From the NCBI RefSeq assembly GCF_000308815.1, contig NZ_BAFX01000066.1, positions 1-59,909 of the forward strand: 59,909 nucleotides of DNA, written 5' to 3'. Below, in pieces: positions 13,333 to 22,590 of this stretch. The notes under the pieces were generated by a model that did no database searches, was not told the DNA's origin, and saw only the letters and a program-made list of their open reading frames with translations. The DNA comes from Nocardia concava NBRC 100430 (GTDB lineage: Bacteria; Actinomycetota; Actinomycetes; Mycobacteriales; Mycobacteriaceae). How positions within the stretch are numbered: the first letter of the stretch is position 1; each line of letters begins with the position of its first letter. Made by a program: the position numbers and the translations under genes.

Positions 13333-14973
13333 TCAGCCGTTCCGATCCGGCACGAACGCCGCCTTGCCGAGCCGCACCGCGCCGTCGGCGTACACCTCGA
13401 TCCCGGTCACCCGGGTCGACTGCACGGTCAGATTCCGCAGCCGATAGGTGTAGATGTACGGGTTGTCGCGCTGGATGGCCGCGACCGCCTGCTCGTACAG
13501 GGCGCCGCGGCGCGCCGGGCTGGTGGTGTGCGCGGCCCAGCCCAGCACATCGTCCAGCGCGGGTGAGCTGAATCCGGTGTAGTTGCCGCTGGATCCGGTG
13601 GTCAGGAAGCGGGCGATATTGCCGTCCGGATCCAGTCGCCCGGACCAGCCCAGCAGCAGCGCCTCGTAGGTGCCGCGCTTCTGCGCGTCCAGCATGGCCG
13701 CGTACTCGGTCGGCACGATGCGCAGATCGAATCCGCCCGCGGCGACCGCGGTTTGCAGCGCCTGCGCGTACTCGAGCTGGTCGGCGACATTCATGACCTG
13801 CATGGTGATCGGGTAGGGCGTCTGCACCCCGGCCTCGGCGAGCAGGCGGCGTGAACGCTCCGGATCGTAGACCGGGCACCGGGTGGCGGCCTCGGTCGCG
13901 AATGAGGTGAGCGGCGCGATGCCGGTGCAGGCCGGTTGATACCAGCCCTTGAACACCTTGTCCGCCAACGCCTGTCGATCGATGGTCAGCGAAAGCGCCT
14001 GGCGGATACGGGGATCCTTGGCCAGCGGCGTATCGATCTGCTTCGCCGGTTTACCCGCGCCGTCCACATTGCCGATGTTCAGGTAGAAGCCCTGGAAGCC
14101 GAACGAGCCCGAAACCAGCAGGTGTAGATGGGCATCCGTGCTCAGCGCATCGGCGTCCTGGGGCGACATGGTGTCCGCGACCTGGATGGCCCCCGAGCGG
14201 ATGGCCGACGCCCGGGCCTTGGGGTCGGTCATGATCCGGTAGGTGATGGTGTCGAAGTGCACGTTCTGCGCGTCGTAGTAGAGCGGGTCGCGCTCGACCA
14301 CGATGGAGGTCTGCGGGGTGCGCTGCGCGAACTTGAACGGGCCCACGCACACCGGATTGTCGCCGAAGTTCTTGTCCTCCTCCTTCAGCGCGGCCGGGGA
14401 CATGATCATGCCGGCGCGGTCGGCCAGCGCCGCGGTGATGGGTGCGAACGGCTGCTTGTAGCGGAGCACCACCTGCGTCTGGCCCTCGGTCTCGACCTCG
14501 GCGATCGGGCCCAGCTCGGCGGTGCGCTGCGAACCCTCCAAGGAGAGATGGCGTTTCAGGCTGGTCTGCACCGCCGCCGCGTTGAACGGGGTGCCGTCGG
14601 CGAAGGTGACGCCGGTGCGGACCGGGATGGTGACCGTCAGCCCGTCATCGGAGAAGCGCGGCAGCTCGGTGGCGAGCTGCGGGACCAGGTTGCCGGAAGC
14701 GTCGTTGTCGTAGAGCTTTTCGCAGATCGTGCTCATGACATAGCGCGTGTAGAGCGAGCTGGACGTCGTCGGATCCAGGCGGTCCGGATCGTTGGACAGC
14801 CCCATCGTCAGGTCGCCGCCCTGGCGCACCGGCTGATCCCCGACCGGGGTCCCGTAGTCGTCGGCGTGGCTGGCGACGACTACGGGCGATTCGGTCTGGG
14901 AGCAGGACGCGAGCACGAAGGCGGCGAGACCGACCGCGAGCAGCCTGCTCACCCGAGAGCGTCGGTGGCTCAT
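13333..14973 (-). CDS. peptide-binding lipoprotein, SBP family 5 (copy 1)
   Basis: 546 residues. The N-terminus is a lipoprotein signal with lipobox LASC (cysteine about residue 24), so the protein is tethered outside the membrane. The body is a family 5 solute-binding protein (DppA/OppA) with RLDPTTSSSLYTRYVM and the FADGTPFNAAAVQ block typical of this fold. It is a clear tandem paralogue of the gene at 14970-16589, long blocks being nearly identical. Its start overlaps that gene's stop by four bases. Ligand unknown. Confidence 0.94.
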   Translation of the reverse strand: MSHRRSRVSRLLAVGLAAFVLASCSQTESPVVVASHADDYGTPVGDQPVRQGGDLTMGLSNDPDRLDPTTSSSLYTRYVMSTICEKLYDNDASGNLVPQLATELPRFSDDGLTVTIPVRTGVTFADGTPFNAAAVQTSLKRHLSLEGSQRTAELGPIAEVETEGQTQVVLRYKQPFAPITAALADRAGMIMSPAALKEEDKNFGDNPVCVGPFKFAQRTPQTSIVVERDPLYYDAQNVHFDTITYRIMTDPKARASAIRSGAIQVADTMSPQDADALSTDAHLHLLVSGSFGFQGFYLNIGNVDGAGKPAKQIDTPLAKDPRIRQALSLTIDRQALADKVFKGWYQPACTGIAPLTSFATEAATRCPVYDPERSRRLLAEAGVQTPYPITMQVMNVADQLEYAQALQTAVAAGGFDLRIVPTEYAAMLDAQKRGTYEALLLGWSGRLDPDGNIARFLTTGSSGNYTGFSSPALDDVLGWAAHTTSPARRGALYEQAVAAIQRDNPYIYTYRLRNLTVQSTRVTGIEVYADGAVRLGKAAFVPDRNG

Positions 14974-16589
14974 CCCTGACCCGTGAGGAACGCGGCCTTG
15001 GCCACCCGCACCACGCCGTCCGGATACTGCTCGATGCCGGTGACCTTCGTGGTGTGCGCGGCCAGCAGCCGCTCACGGTAGGTGTAGAGGTACGGGTTGT
15101 CCTTCTGGATGAGCGTCACCGCCTGCCCGTACAGGTCCGCGCGGCGGGCGGTGTCGGTGGTGCGGGCCGCCTGCCCGAGCAGATCGTCGAGCGCCTGCGA
15201 GCTGTAACCCGAGTAGTTGCCGCTGGATCCGGTGGTCAGGAACCGGGAGATATTGGCGTCCGGGTCGATCCGGCCGGACCAGCCCAGGAACAGCGCCTCG
15301 TAGGTGCCGCGCTTCTGCACGTCGAGCAGCGCCGAGTACTCGGTCGGCAGGATCTCGAGCTCGAATCCGCCCGCCGCGACACCGGCCTGCAGCGCCTGCA
15401 CATAGCGCAGCTGATCGGGGGAGTTCTGCACCTGCAGCTTCACCTTGTACGGGGTCTGCACTCCCGCCTCGGCGAGGAGCTTCTTGGACTTCTCGGGATC
15501 GTATGCGGGGCAGGCGATTCCGGCGGGTGTGGCGTAGGTGCTCTCCGGGGCGATCGGCGTGCACGCGGGCTCGTACCAGCTGTTGAACACGGTGGCGGCC
15601 AGGGCATTCCGGTCGATGCTCAGCGAGAGCGCCTCGCGGACCCGGGCATCCTTGGCCAGCGGGGTGTCGATCGGCTTGGCGGGTTTGCCCACGCCGTCCA
15701 CGTTGCCGACATTCACGTAGAGGCCGCGGAAGTTCAGGCCGCGCGCCTGCAGCACACGCAGATTCGATTCCTTGGCCAGCGCGTCGACGTCCTGCGGGCT
15801 GATCGTGTCCGCGACCTGGATGTCACCGGACCGCAGATTGGTCGCGCGGATATTGGCGTCGGTCATGATGCGGTAGGTGATGGTGTCCAGGTGCACCTGC
15901 GCCGCGTCGTAGTACAGCGGATCGCGCTCCACCTTGATGGAGGTCTGCGGCACCCGCTCGACGAACTTGAACGGGCCCACGCACACCGGGTGATCGCCGA
16001 AATTGTCACCGGCCTTGGTCAATTCGGCCGGGGACAGGATCATCCCGGCCCGGTCGGCCAGGGCGGCGGTCAGCGGTGCGAACGGCTGCTTGTAGTGGAC
16101 GACGACCTCGGTCGGGCTCTGCACGTCGATGCTCGCGATCGGGCCCATCTCACTGGTGCGCTGCGAGGTCTTCAATGTGAGGTGGCGCTGCAGGCTGGTC
16201 TGCACTGCGGCCGCGTCGAAGGGCGTGCCGTCGGCGAATTTGACGCCGGTGCGCAGCGGGATGGTGACGGTCAGCCCATCCTGCGACACCGTCGGCAACG
16301 CGGTGGCCAGCTGCGGGACCAGTTTGCCGGAACTGTCGTTGTCGTAGAGCTTTTCGCAGATCGAGTTCATCACGTAGCGCGTGTACAGCGAGCTCGAGGT
16401 GGTCGGGTCCAGGCGGTCGGGTTCCGCCGACAGGCCCATCACCAGATCACCGCCCGCCTTGACCGACTGCGTGCCCACCGGCGTGCCGAAATCATCGGCG
16501 TGCGCTCCGGTGTGGTCCGATGTCTGCGCCGCGCAGGACGCGAGTGTGACGGCGATGACGCCGAGCCCCAGGACTCTGGAGAAGTGCAT
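14970..16589 (-). CDS. peptide-binding lipoprotein, SBP family 5 (copy 2)
   Basis: 539 residues from the ATG at 16589, which yields a standard lipoprotein signal MHFSRVLGLGVIAVTLASC with the lipidated cysteine at residue 19. The frame opens 22 codons earlier, but that would bury the signal peptide. It is the first gene of the ABC importer, 78 bases downstream of the gamma-glutamyltransferase-like gene. It shares the DRLDPTTSSSLYTRYVM block and overall architecture with copy 1, pointing to a recent local duplication. Two binding proteins on one permease suggest a widened ligand range. Confidence 0.94.
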   Translation of the reverse strand: MHFSRVLGLGVIAVTLASCAAQTSDHTGAHADDFGTPVGTQSVKAGGDLVMGLSAEPDRLDPTTSSSLYTRYVMNSICEKLYDNDSSGKLVPQLATALPTVSQDGLTVTIPLRTGVKFADGTPFDAAAVQTSLQRHLTLKTSQRTSEMGPIASIDVQSPTEVVVHYKQPFAPLTAALADRAGMILSPAELTKAGDNFGDHPVCVGPFKFVERVPQTSIKVERDPLYYDAAQVHLDTITYRIMTDANIRATNLRSGDIQVADTISPQDVDALAKESNLRVLQARGLNFRGLYVNVGNVDGVGKPAKPIDTPLAKDARVREALSLSIDRNALAATVFNSWYEPACTPIAPESTYATPAGIACPAYDPEKSKKLLAEAGVQTPYKVKLQVQNSPDQLRYVQALQAGVAAGGFELEILPTEYSALLDVQKRGTYEALFLGWSGRIDPDANISRFLTTGSSGNYSGYSSQALDDLLGQAARTTDTARRADLYGQAVTLIQKDNPYLYTYRERLLAAHTTKVTGIEQYPDGVVRVAKAAFLTGQG

Positions 16590-16667
16590 GTGCAACAACC
16601 TACTTCGACATCCCATGAATTTCGCGGCGACGGATCGGCGCGGAATTCCGTTCATACGCTGTACTTT

Positions 16668-18449
16668 TCATCGCCCCGCGGCGTAACCCTGCATACCCCG
16701 GGGATTGGCTCCCGCGGCCAGCACGCCGGTCTCCGGATCGCGGGACACCGCACACATCCGGCCCTCCGACCAGGGGCCGCCGACAGTGATCCGATGACCC
16801 CGCTGTTCGAGATCGGCGATCACCTCAGTGCCGATGCGCGATTCCACCACGGTCACACCGGGACTCATGGTGCGCGGATAGAACGAGCCCGGGAAGCTCT
16901 CCTGATGCCAGTTCGGCGCGTCGATGGCACCCTGCAGATCGAGGCTGCCGCGCACCCGCTCGCCCAGCGCGACCGCCAGGAAGAAGTGCAGGCTCCACTG
17001 ATCCTGCTGATCGCCACCCGGAGTGCCGAACGCCATGACCGCCGCGCCTTCGCGCAAGGCCAGCGAGGGGCTCAGCGTGGTGCGCGGACGACGGCCGGGG
17101 ACAAGGGAATTCGGCAGGTCCGGCTCCAGCCACGACATCTGCAGCCGGGTGCCGAGCGGGAAACCCAGTTCCGGCACCACGGGATTGGATTGCAGCCAGC
17201 CGCCGCTGGGGGTCGCGGCGATCATATTGCCCCAGCGGTCCACCACGTCGAGGTGGCAGGTGTCGCCGCGGGTGTTGCCGTTGGAGGCCACCGTCGGCTC
17301 GCCAGCGCCGAGTGAAATCGAAGTTGCGCCAATAGCATTCGAACGCGCGTAGGAGCTGAGCCGGGGTGTAAGACCGCCGGGGCTGCCGGGGCGCAGCTCC
17401 TCGGAGGACTTCTCGCCGATCAATGCCCGGCGCGCGGCGTTGTACTCCGGCGACAGCAGCTGTTCGAGGGTGACCTGCGTGCTGTCGCCGTACCAGGCCT
17501 CCCGATCGGCCAGCGCCAGCTTCGAGCCCTCGATCAGGACGTGGTAGTACTCGGGCGTGCCGTACGCGGGCAGCTCGGACAGCAAGGCCAGCTGCTGGAG
17601 GAACGCCGGGCCCTGGCTCCACAGTCCGGCCTTGGCGATGGTCCAGCCGTTCCAGTCGTAGGCGGCCGGATCCTCGTACGTCGCTTCGTAATTCGCGAAG
17701 TCGGCGAGTTCGAGGGTGCCGGTGTGCCGTTCGCCGGAGGTGTCCATGGTGGGCCGCGCCGCCGCGGCGGCCAGCGCCTCGGCGATGAAGCCGCTGCGCC
17801 ACACGCGCCTTGCCGCCTCGATCTGGGCGTCCCGATCCGCACCGGCTGCCTCTGCCTCGGCGAGCACCCGCCGCCAGGTCCGCGCCAGCGCCGGATTGCG
17901 CAGCAGCGCACCGGGTGCGGGCGGTTTGCCGTCGGTCAGGTAGACCGCCGCGGAGTCGGTCCACTCGGTCTCGAAGAGCTCCTGGACCTCGGCGATGGTC
18001 TGGCCGATCCGCTCGACCGCCGGGATCCCGTGCTCGGCGTAGCCGATGGCGTAGGACAGCACCTGCGACAGCCGCTTGGTGCCGTGATCGCGCAGCAGCA
18101 GCATCCAGGCGTCGAACGCGCCGGGCACCGCGGCGGCCAGCGGGCCGGTGCCGGGCACCAGTTCGAGGCCCAGTCCGCGGTAGTGATCGATCGTCGCCCC
18201 GGCCGGGGCCGGGCCCTGACCGCACAACACCTTCGGGGCATTTCCGATGGGTGCGAGGATGATCGGCACCTCACCGGCCGGACCGTTGAGGTGCGGCTCC
18301 GCGACATGCAGCACGAAGGCCGCGGCGACCGCGGCGTCGAAGGCATTGCCGTCGTCCTCGAGCACCGCCATCGCGGTGGCCGAGGCCAGCCAGTGGGTGG
18401 AGGACACCATGCCGAAGGTGCCCTGCAAGGTGGGGCGGGTGGTGAACAA
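16668..18449 (-). CDS. gamma-glutamyltransferase family protein (Ntn hydrolase)
   Basis: 593 residues from a TTG start at 18449 that has GGAGG seven bases upstream; the longer open frame runs into the GTPase gene and is not GGT-like. Family members hydrolyse or transfer gamma-glutamyl groups after autocleavage. The predicted nucleophile is Thr397 in RGDTCHLDVVD, preceded by the usual low-complexity linker, and PSGGW and LGTRLQMSW follow in the small subunit. There is no signal peptide, so it should be cytosolic. It lies 11 bases after the conservon GTPase and 78 bases before a peptide importer, fitting internal processing of imported gamma-glutamyl compounds. An acylase role is an alternative. 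Confidence 0.88.
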   Translation of the reverse strand: MFTTRPTLQGTFGMVSSTHWLASATAMAVLEDDGNAFDAAVAAAFVLHVAEPHLNGPAGEVPIILAPIGNAPKVLCGQGPAPAGATIDHYRGLGLELVPGTGPLAAAVPGAFDAWMLLLRDHGTKRLSQVLSYAIGYAEHGIPAVERIGQTIAEVQELFETEWTDSAAVYLTDGKPPAPGALLRNPALARTWRRVLAEAEAAGADRDAQIEAARRVWRSGFIAEALAAAAARPTMDTSGERHTGTLELADFANYEATYEDPAAYDWNGWTIAKAGLWSQGPAFLQQLALLSELPAYGTPEYYHVLIEGSKLALADREAWYGDSTQVTLEQLLSPEYNAARRALIGEKSSEELRPGSPGGLTPRLSSYARSNAIGATSISLGAGEPTVASNGNTRGDTCHLDVVDRWGNMIAATPSGGWLQSNPVVPELGFPLGTRLQMSWLEPDLPNSLVPGRRPRTTLSPSLALREGAAVMAFGTPGGDQQDQWSLHFFLAVALGERVRGSLDLQGAIDAPNWHQESFPGSFYPRTMSPGVTVVESRIGTEVIADLEQRGHRITVGGPWSEGRMCAVSRDPETGVLAAGANPRGMQGYAAGR

Positions 18450-18460
18450 TCGATCCTCCG

Positions 18461-19045
18461 CTACGCCGTGAGCCGGTGATACAGGACCTGCTCCAGCAGG
18501 GCCACCAAGACGTTCTTGACCGATTCCCGGTCGCGCGCATCGCATTCCAGCACGGGGATGTCGCCCTCGAGTTCGAGGGCCTCGCGCACCTCCTCGAGAT
18601 CGAAGCGCGGTTCGCCGTCGAAGCGGTTGACCACCACCACGAACGGGGTCCCGGTCTCCTCGAAGTAGTCGAGCACCGGGTAGCAGTCGTCGATCCGGCT
18701 GGTGTCGACCACGATCACCGCGCCCAGCGCGCCGTCCACCAGGTCGTCCCACAGGAAGACGAACCGCTCCTGGCCCGGGGTGCCGAACAGGTACAGGATC
18801 AGTGAGCGGTCCAGGGTGATGCGGCCGAAGTCGAGCGCCACCGTGGTCTGGGTCTTGTCCGCGCGATGTCCGGGATCGTCGACATTGATCGCGGCCTCGG
18901 TCATGGCGGCCTCGGTGGCCAGCGGCTCGATCTCGGAGATGGCGCCGATGAAGGTGGTCTTGCCGACGCCGAAGCCGCCGCTGATCACGATCTTGACCGA
19001 AGACGGTGTGCGCGGGGCGATTTGGGTGTCAGAGTGCGCGGACAA
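18461..19045 (-). CDS. conservon GTP-binding protein (CvnD type)
   Basis: 194 residues of the Ras-like small GTPase class. The P-loop is GGFGVGKTT (residues 23-31), the switch II region is LFGTPGQERF, and the base-specificity motif appears as VNRFD in place of canonical NKxD. CvnD proteins act with the roadblock, DUF742 and kinase partners as a membrane-associated, GPCR-like signalling complex. The start overlaps cvnC by 17 bases. Confidence 0.93.
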   Translation of the reverse strand: MSAHSDTQIAPRTPSSVKIVISGGFGVGKTTFIGAISEIEPLATEAAMTEAAINVDDPGHRADKTQTTVALDFGRITLDRSLILYLFGTPGQERFVFLWDDLVDGALGAVIVVDTSRIDDCYPVLDYFEETGTPFVVVVNRFDGEPRFDLEEVREALELEGDIPVLECDARDRESVKNVLVALLEQVLYHRLTA

Positions 19046-19382
19046 GGTCGCGGATCCTCTCGATGGCGGCGGTGGACAGCTCGGGCGCCTCGCGCACCGT
19101 CAGGTAGCCGCCGGCGGCCAGATCGCTCACGATCACCTTGGCCACGCCGACCGGAACATGCAGTGCGGCAGCGATTTCGGCAATGGAGGTGGGCTGCCGG
19201 CACAACCGCACCACCTCGCGCTGTTCCAGCTGGACCGGCGCGGAGTGCGCGTGCGGGGCCGCGGTCACCAGGGTCTCGATGCGCAGGCCGTCGATGACCG
19301 GGGTGGTGCGGCCGCCGGTGACCACGAAGGGCCGCACGAAATCGTGCGCGCCCTGGGTGAGGTCGGGGTCGGAATCTCTCAT
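19029..19382 (-). CDS. DUF742 protein of conservon (CvnC type)
   Basis: 117 residues, standard length for DUF742. The FVRPFVVTGGRTTP opening, the LCRQPTSIAEIAAALHVP winged-helix-like middle and GVAKVIVSDLAAGGYL are family hallmarks. It sits between the roadblock gene (four-base overlap) and the GTPase gene (17-base overlap), exactly the conserved cvnABCD order. The molecular role is not established, but it is thought to be an adaptor in the conservon complex. Confidence 0.93.
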   Translation of the reverse strand: MRDSDPDLTQGAHDFVRPFVVTGGRTTPVIDGLRIETLVTAAPHAHSAPVQLEQREVVRLCRQPTSIAEIAAALHVPVGVAKVIVSDLAAGGYLTVREAPELSTAAIERIRDLVRAL

Positions 19383-19807
19383 CGCCGCAGTGTCTCTCGT
19401 AGCTCGGAGATGAGGGCCGGATCCAGCAGGGAACCGGCGCGCTCGGCGAGAATGGAGATCTCGTAGCCGAGCAGGCCGACATCGCAGTTGCCGTCCGCGA
19501 TGACGCCGAGGCAGCTGCCGTTGCCCATGGCCGAGACCAGCAGGAAGCCGCGCTTCATCTCGATCATGATCAACTTCAGGCCCTCGAAGGAATAGCTCCG
19601 CGAGGCGCTGGTCGCCAGGCTGGTGAGCCCGGAGACCATGGCGGCCAGGCGATCTGCCGCGACCCGTTCCAAACCATCGGACATGGCGATGAGCAGCCCG
19701 TCGGAGGAGACGGCGACGGTATCGCGCACCCCCGGGGTATTGCGAACGAAGTTCGCCAGCAGCCAGCTGAAGGAATGGGGATCGGCGCTCGGCAGCTGGG
19801 CGGTCAC
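19379..19807 (-). CDS. roadblock/LC7 domain protein of conservon (CvnB type)
   Basis: 142 residues covering a roadblock/LC7 fold: LLANFVRNTPGVRDTVAVSS, then DGLLIAMSDGL and a C-terminal LLGYEISILAERAG helix. Roadblock proteins of the MglB type interact with small GTPases and may control nucleotide cycling of the CvnD-type GTPase encoded two genes downstream. It lies 19 bases after the kinase gene and overlaps cvnC by four bases. Confidence 0.93.
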   Translation of the reverse strand: MTAQLPSADPHSFSWLLANFVRNTPGVRDTVAVSSDGLLIAMSDGLERVAADRLAAMVSGLTSLATSASRSYSFEGLKLIMIEMKRGFLLVSAMGNGSCLGVIADGNCDVGLLGYEISILAERAGSLLDPALISELRETLRR

Positions 19808-19826
19808 CGGATCTCCTCTCGGGTCG

Positions 19827-22367
19827 TCACGGACGGGGTTGTGCAGTGGAATCTGCTGTGCGGGAGGCTATATCGTCGAGCACCGGCTGCAGGCGGGAAG
19901 AGGTCGTATAGATCTCCGCGGCCCGCTCGTGCCCGGCGCGGAAGGCGGCGAGCATGGAACGGGTCTGCTCCGGCGTGCGCTCGGCCACCGGCTCCGGCGC
20001 GGGCGGCGGGGTGGCCGCCGGCGCCGGGCGCTGCTGCGTGGTAGCGGTCGCGGCGCGAGCGGCCTTGTTGCGCTTGACCAATCCGTTGCGCGTCGTGAGC
20101 CGGTCCGGATCCGGCGCGGCGGCGGGCCTGGGCGGGCGGTGCACCGGCGCGGTGTCGGGCTCGGGGCTCGGCGGCAGGGCGACGCGTTCGGGCCACGTCC
20201 GTTCCGGCTGCGCAAGCGGTTCCGGCTGCGCCGGGGGTTCCGGCGGTGCGACGGGTTCCGGTGCCCGGTATTCCGGCAGGGCGACGGGCTCGGCCGCCCT
20301 CGGGATCGCGGCGCGCACCGGCTCCGGGGCGGGGGCGGCAATAGGCGCCGGGTCCGAGCCCCAGGTCGGCTCGACCGTGGTGATCGCCGCCGACTCCTGC
20401 ACCGTCTCGGTGAGCAGATCCCCTTCCGTCGCAAGCAATTCCGGCGGCAGCGTCAGGCGCGCGACGATGCCGCTGACCGGCGAGGTGTTCAGCTCGATCT
20501 CGATGCCCAGCCGCTGGGCGAGGCGGCCCACCACATAGTGGCCGAGGTAGCGGGTCGGCGCGACGATGAAGTCCTGCTCGCCGCGCAGCTTGGCATTGGA
20601 CTGCGCGAGCTGCTCGGCGGTCATGCCGACACCGTGGTCGACCACCGCCAGCAGATACCCCTGCGCGGCCCGGCGGCCGTAGACCTCGACATCCAGATCG
20701 GGCGGCGAGAAGGCCAAGCCGTTCTCCAGCAGTTCGGCCAGCATGTGCGACAGTTCGCTGGCCGCCGAGCCCACGATGAACACATCCTCGATGCGGCGCA
20801 ACACCACCCGGCGGTAGTCGTCCACCTCCGACATGCCCGCGCGGATCACGTTCACCAGCGAGATCGGCTGCGGTACCCGGCGCGGGCTGTTCTCGCCGAC
20901 CAGCACCAGCAGGCTCTCGGCATTGCGGCGCATGCGGGTGGCCAGGTGATCGAGTTCGAACAGGTTCGCCAGGCCCTGCGGATCGAGCTCCTCGCGTTCG
21001 AAGTGGCTGATCAGGGCGAGCTGGCGGTGCACCAGCTTCTGGTTGCGGCGGGCCAGGCTGCCCATCGACTCGACGGTATTGCGGCGCACCAGCGCCTGCT
21101 GAGACGCGAGCTCGAACGCGGTGGTCTGCACGCGATCCAGAGCGTCGGCGACGGCGGCGATCTCGGCGCTCGCGCCCGCGGGCGGACGCACCGCGGCGGG
21201 CGGTTCCGGCGCGCTGTCGAGGGCGTGCGACCACTCGTCGATGACCCCGGGCAGCCGCCGCGACGCCACCTCGTCGGCCTCCCCGGCCAGGGTGGCCAGC
21301 GGCCGCACCAGATTGCGCACCGAGGCGAGCACCAGGGCGATCATGGCCGCGATGGCGATGGCCGCGCCGACCAGGAAGATGATCAGCTGCGTTTGCGCGG
21401 CATCACGCAATGCGTCGGCGCGGGAACGGATATCGCCGCCCACGGCCTTCTGCACGGTGCGCTGCGCGTCGATGACGCCGGTCATCCGGGTCCACCAGGT
21501 CGCCGGATCCACCGGGCGGGCCAGCGGGCCGTCGCCCGACGCCAGCGCGATGCTCTCGTCCTGCCCGACCCGGGTGGCGTCGTCGCCGCGCATGGCCTCG
21601 TCCAGATCGCCGCGCCGGTCGGTCCCGGCGAAGCGCGCGAAGGATTGCAGCGCGGACTGTTTGGCCGAGCGGATCTCCAGGAACTGGCCGTACTCACCGC
21701 CGGAGAAGTGCCCCGCCACGAAGACGCCGTTGAGGAAGCCGCGCTCCTTGTCGAACTGCTCCTTGACCGAGCCCAGTGCGTAGAAGGCCTGCAGGCCGCG
21801 CTGGAGTTCGGCGTCGGCGGCCCGATCCAGGCCCAGCGTCAGGCCGTTCAGCGCGCTCACCGCGTCGCCGTAGAACTTCAGCACGACGGGGCGGCTGACG
21901 CGGCGGGTGTCGACCTGGGTCCTGGTGTTGCCCAGCAGGTTCAGCTGCGCCAGCGCCGCACGGACCTGATCCGCGCCCGGCGCGTCCCCGCCCGCCGCGG
22001 CCTTGACCGTGTCGAGCGTGGTGTCCACGGTGTGCCGCTGGGCTTGCAGCGGCTGCTGCAGGCTGCCGTCACCACCGAGCAGGCCGTTGCTGAGTCCGAG
22101 TTCGCGCTGGATCTGGTCGGTCAGATCCTGGACATTCAATGCGAGCGATACCGCCTGGCGCGTGTCCTCGGATTCGCGGTAGTCCTTATACGCCCGTTGC
22201 AGGGTCGCTGCCAAGGGAACAAGAACCAAAATCAAAGCGAACGCCAAGATTCGGGAAAGCTGCCCGCGAATTGTCCTGGCGCGCAGTAGCCCGGTGAATG
22301 CAACCCCCGGTACCGGTTGTGTGTCGTTGGGTGACACGTCCTCCGACTCCGGTATGTCCCTTGGCAT
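19827..22367 (-). CDS. conservon sensor histidine-kinase-like protein (CvnA type)
   Basis: About 846 residues. A first membrane helix (ILAFALILVLVPLAATLQ) precedes a nitrate/nitrite-sensing NIT-like extracellular domain. A second helix (IIFLVGAAIAIAAMIALVLA) leads to a HAMP linker and then an ATP-binding HATPase domain with LLENGLAFSPPD (N box) and VVDHGVGM (G box). The tail is a long proline/alanine-rich disordered region. The frame opens at 22502; I prefer ATG 22367 because it gives a compact cytoplasmic head. It heads the conservon and possibly the whole minus-strand run down to 9776. Confidence 0.9.
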   Translation of the reverse strand: MPRDIPESEDVSPNDTQPVPGVAFTGLLRARTIRGQLSRILAFALILVLVPLAATLQRAYKDYRESEDTRQAVSLALNVQDLTDQIQRELGLSNGLLGGDGSLQQPLQAQRHTVDTTLDTVKAAAGGDAPGADQVRAALAQLNLLGNTRTQVDTRRVSRPVVLKFYGDAVSALNGLTLGLDRAADAELQRGLQAFYALGSVKEQFDKERGFLNGVFVAGHFSGGEYGQFLEIRSAKQSALQSFARFAGTDRRGDLDEAMRGDDATRVGQDESIALASGDGPLARPVDPATWWTRMTGVIDAQRTVQKAVGGDIRSRADALRDAAQTQLIIFLVGAAIAIAAMIALVLASVRNLVRPLATLAGEADEVASRRLPGVIDEWSHALDSAPEPPAAVRPPAGASAEIAAVADALDRVQTTAFELASQQALVRRNTVESMGSLARRNQKLVHRQLALISHFEREELDPQGLANLFELDHLATRMRRNAESLLVLVGENSPRRVPQPISLVNVIRAGMSEVDDYRRVVLRRIEDVFIVGSAASELSHMLAELLENGLAFSPPDLDVEVYGRRAAQGYLLAVVDHGVGMTAEQLAQSNAKLRGEQDFIVAPTRYLGHYVVGRLAQRLGIEIELNTSPVSGIVARLTLPPELLATEGDLLTETVQESAAITTVEPTWGSDPAPIAAPAPEPVRAAIPRAAEPVALPEYRAPEPVAPPEPPAQPEPLAQPERTWPERVALPPSPEPDTAPVHRPPRPAAAPDPDRLTTRNGLVKRNKAARAATATTQQRPAPAATPPPAPEPVAERTPEQTRSMLAAFRAGHERAAEIYTTSSRLQPVLDDIASRTADSTAQPRP

Positions 22368-22553
22368 TTCCCGCCATAGGCGTGACCGCACTCCTGCTTC
22401 TCCTCTGAAAGTCCGCGAGGCTCGCAATTCGAACCCACGGGAGCCGTCTGAAAGCTCCCATATGGCCTCGCGGCAGTCAACTCCAGAGGGACTTAAGTTC
22501 AACGCGTGAACTTAACTATTGACTGACAGCCGGATCGCTTGTCTCGAAATGCA

Positions 22554-22590
22554 AATCGGCGGCGGCACCTTCGCGAGGTCGCCGCCGATT
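22554..22590. repeat. hairpin in the gap between the kinase and CHAP genes
   Basis: Perfect 11-base arms (AATCGGCGGCG at 22554-22564 and its complement at 22580-22590) flank a 15-base loop. The gap 22368-22901 between the divergent conservon kinase and CHAP genes otherwise holds no gene that I can support. The hairpin lies upstream of both, so it is more likely an operator or leader structure than a terminator. Confidence 0.45.

Noticed and set aside
15054..17315. 753-residue plus-strand open frame
   Set aside because: Antisense shadow of the binding protein and GGT genes.
19623..22289. 888-residue plus-strand open frame
   Set aside because: Antisense to the conservon kinase; histidine/arginine/glycine-rich composition typical of a shadow.
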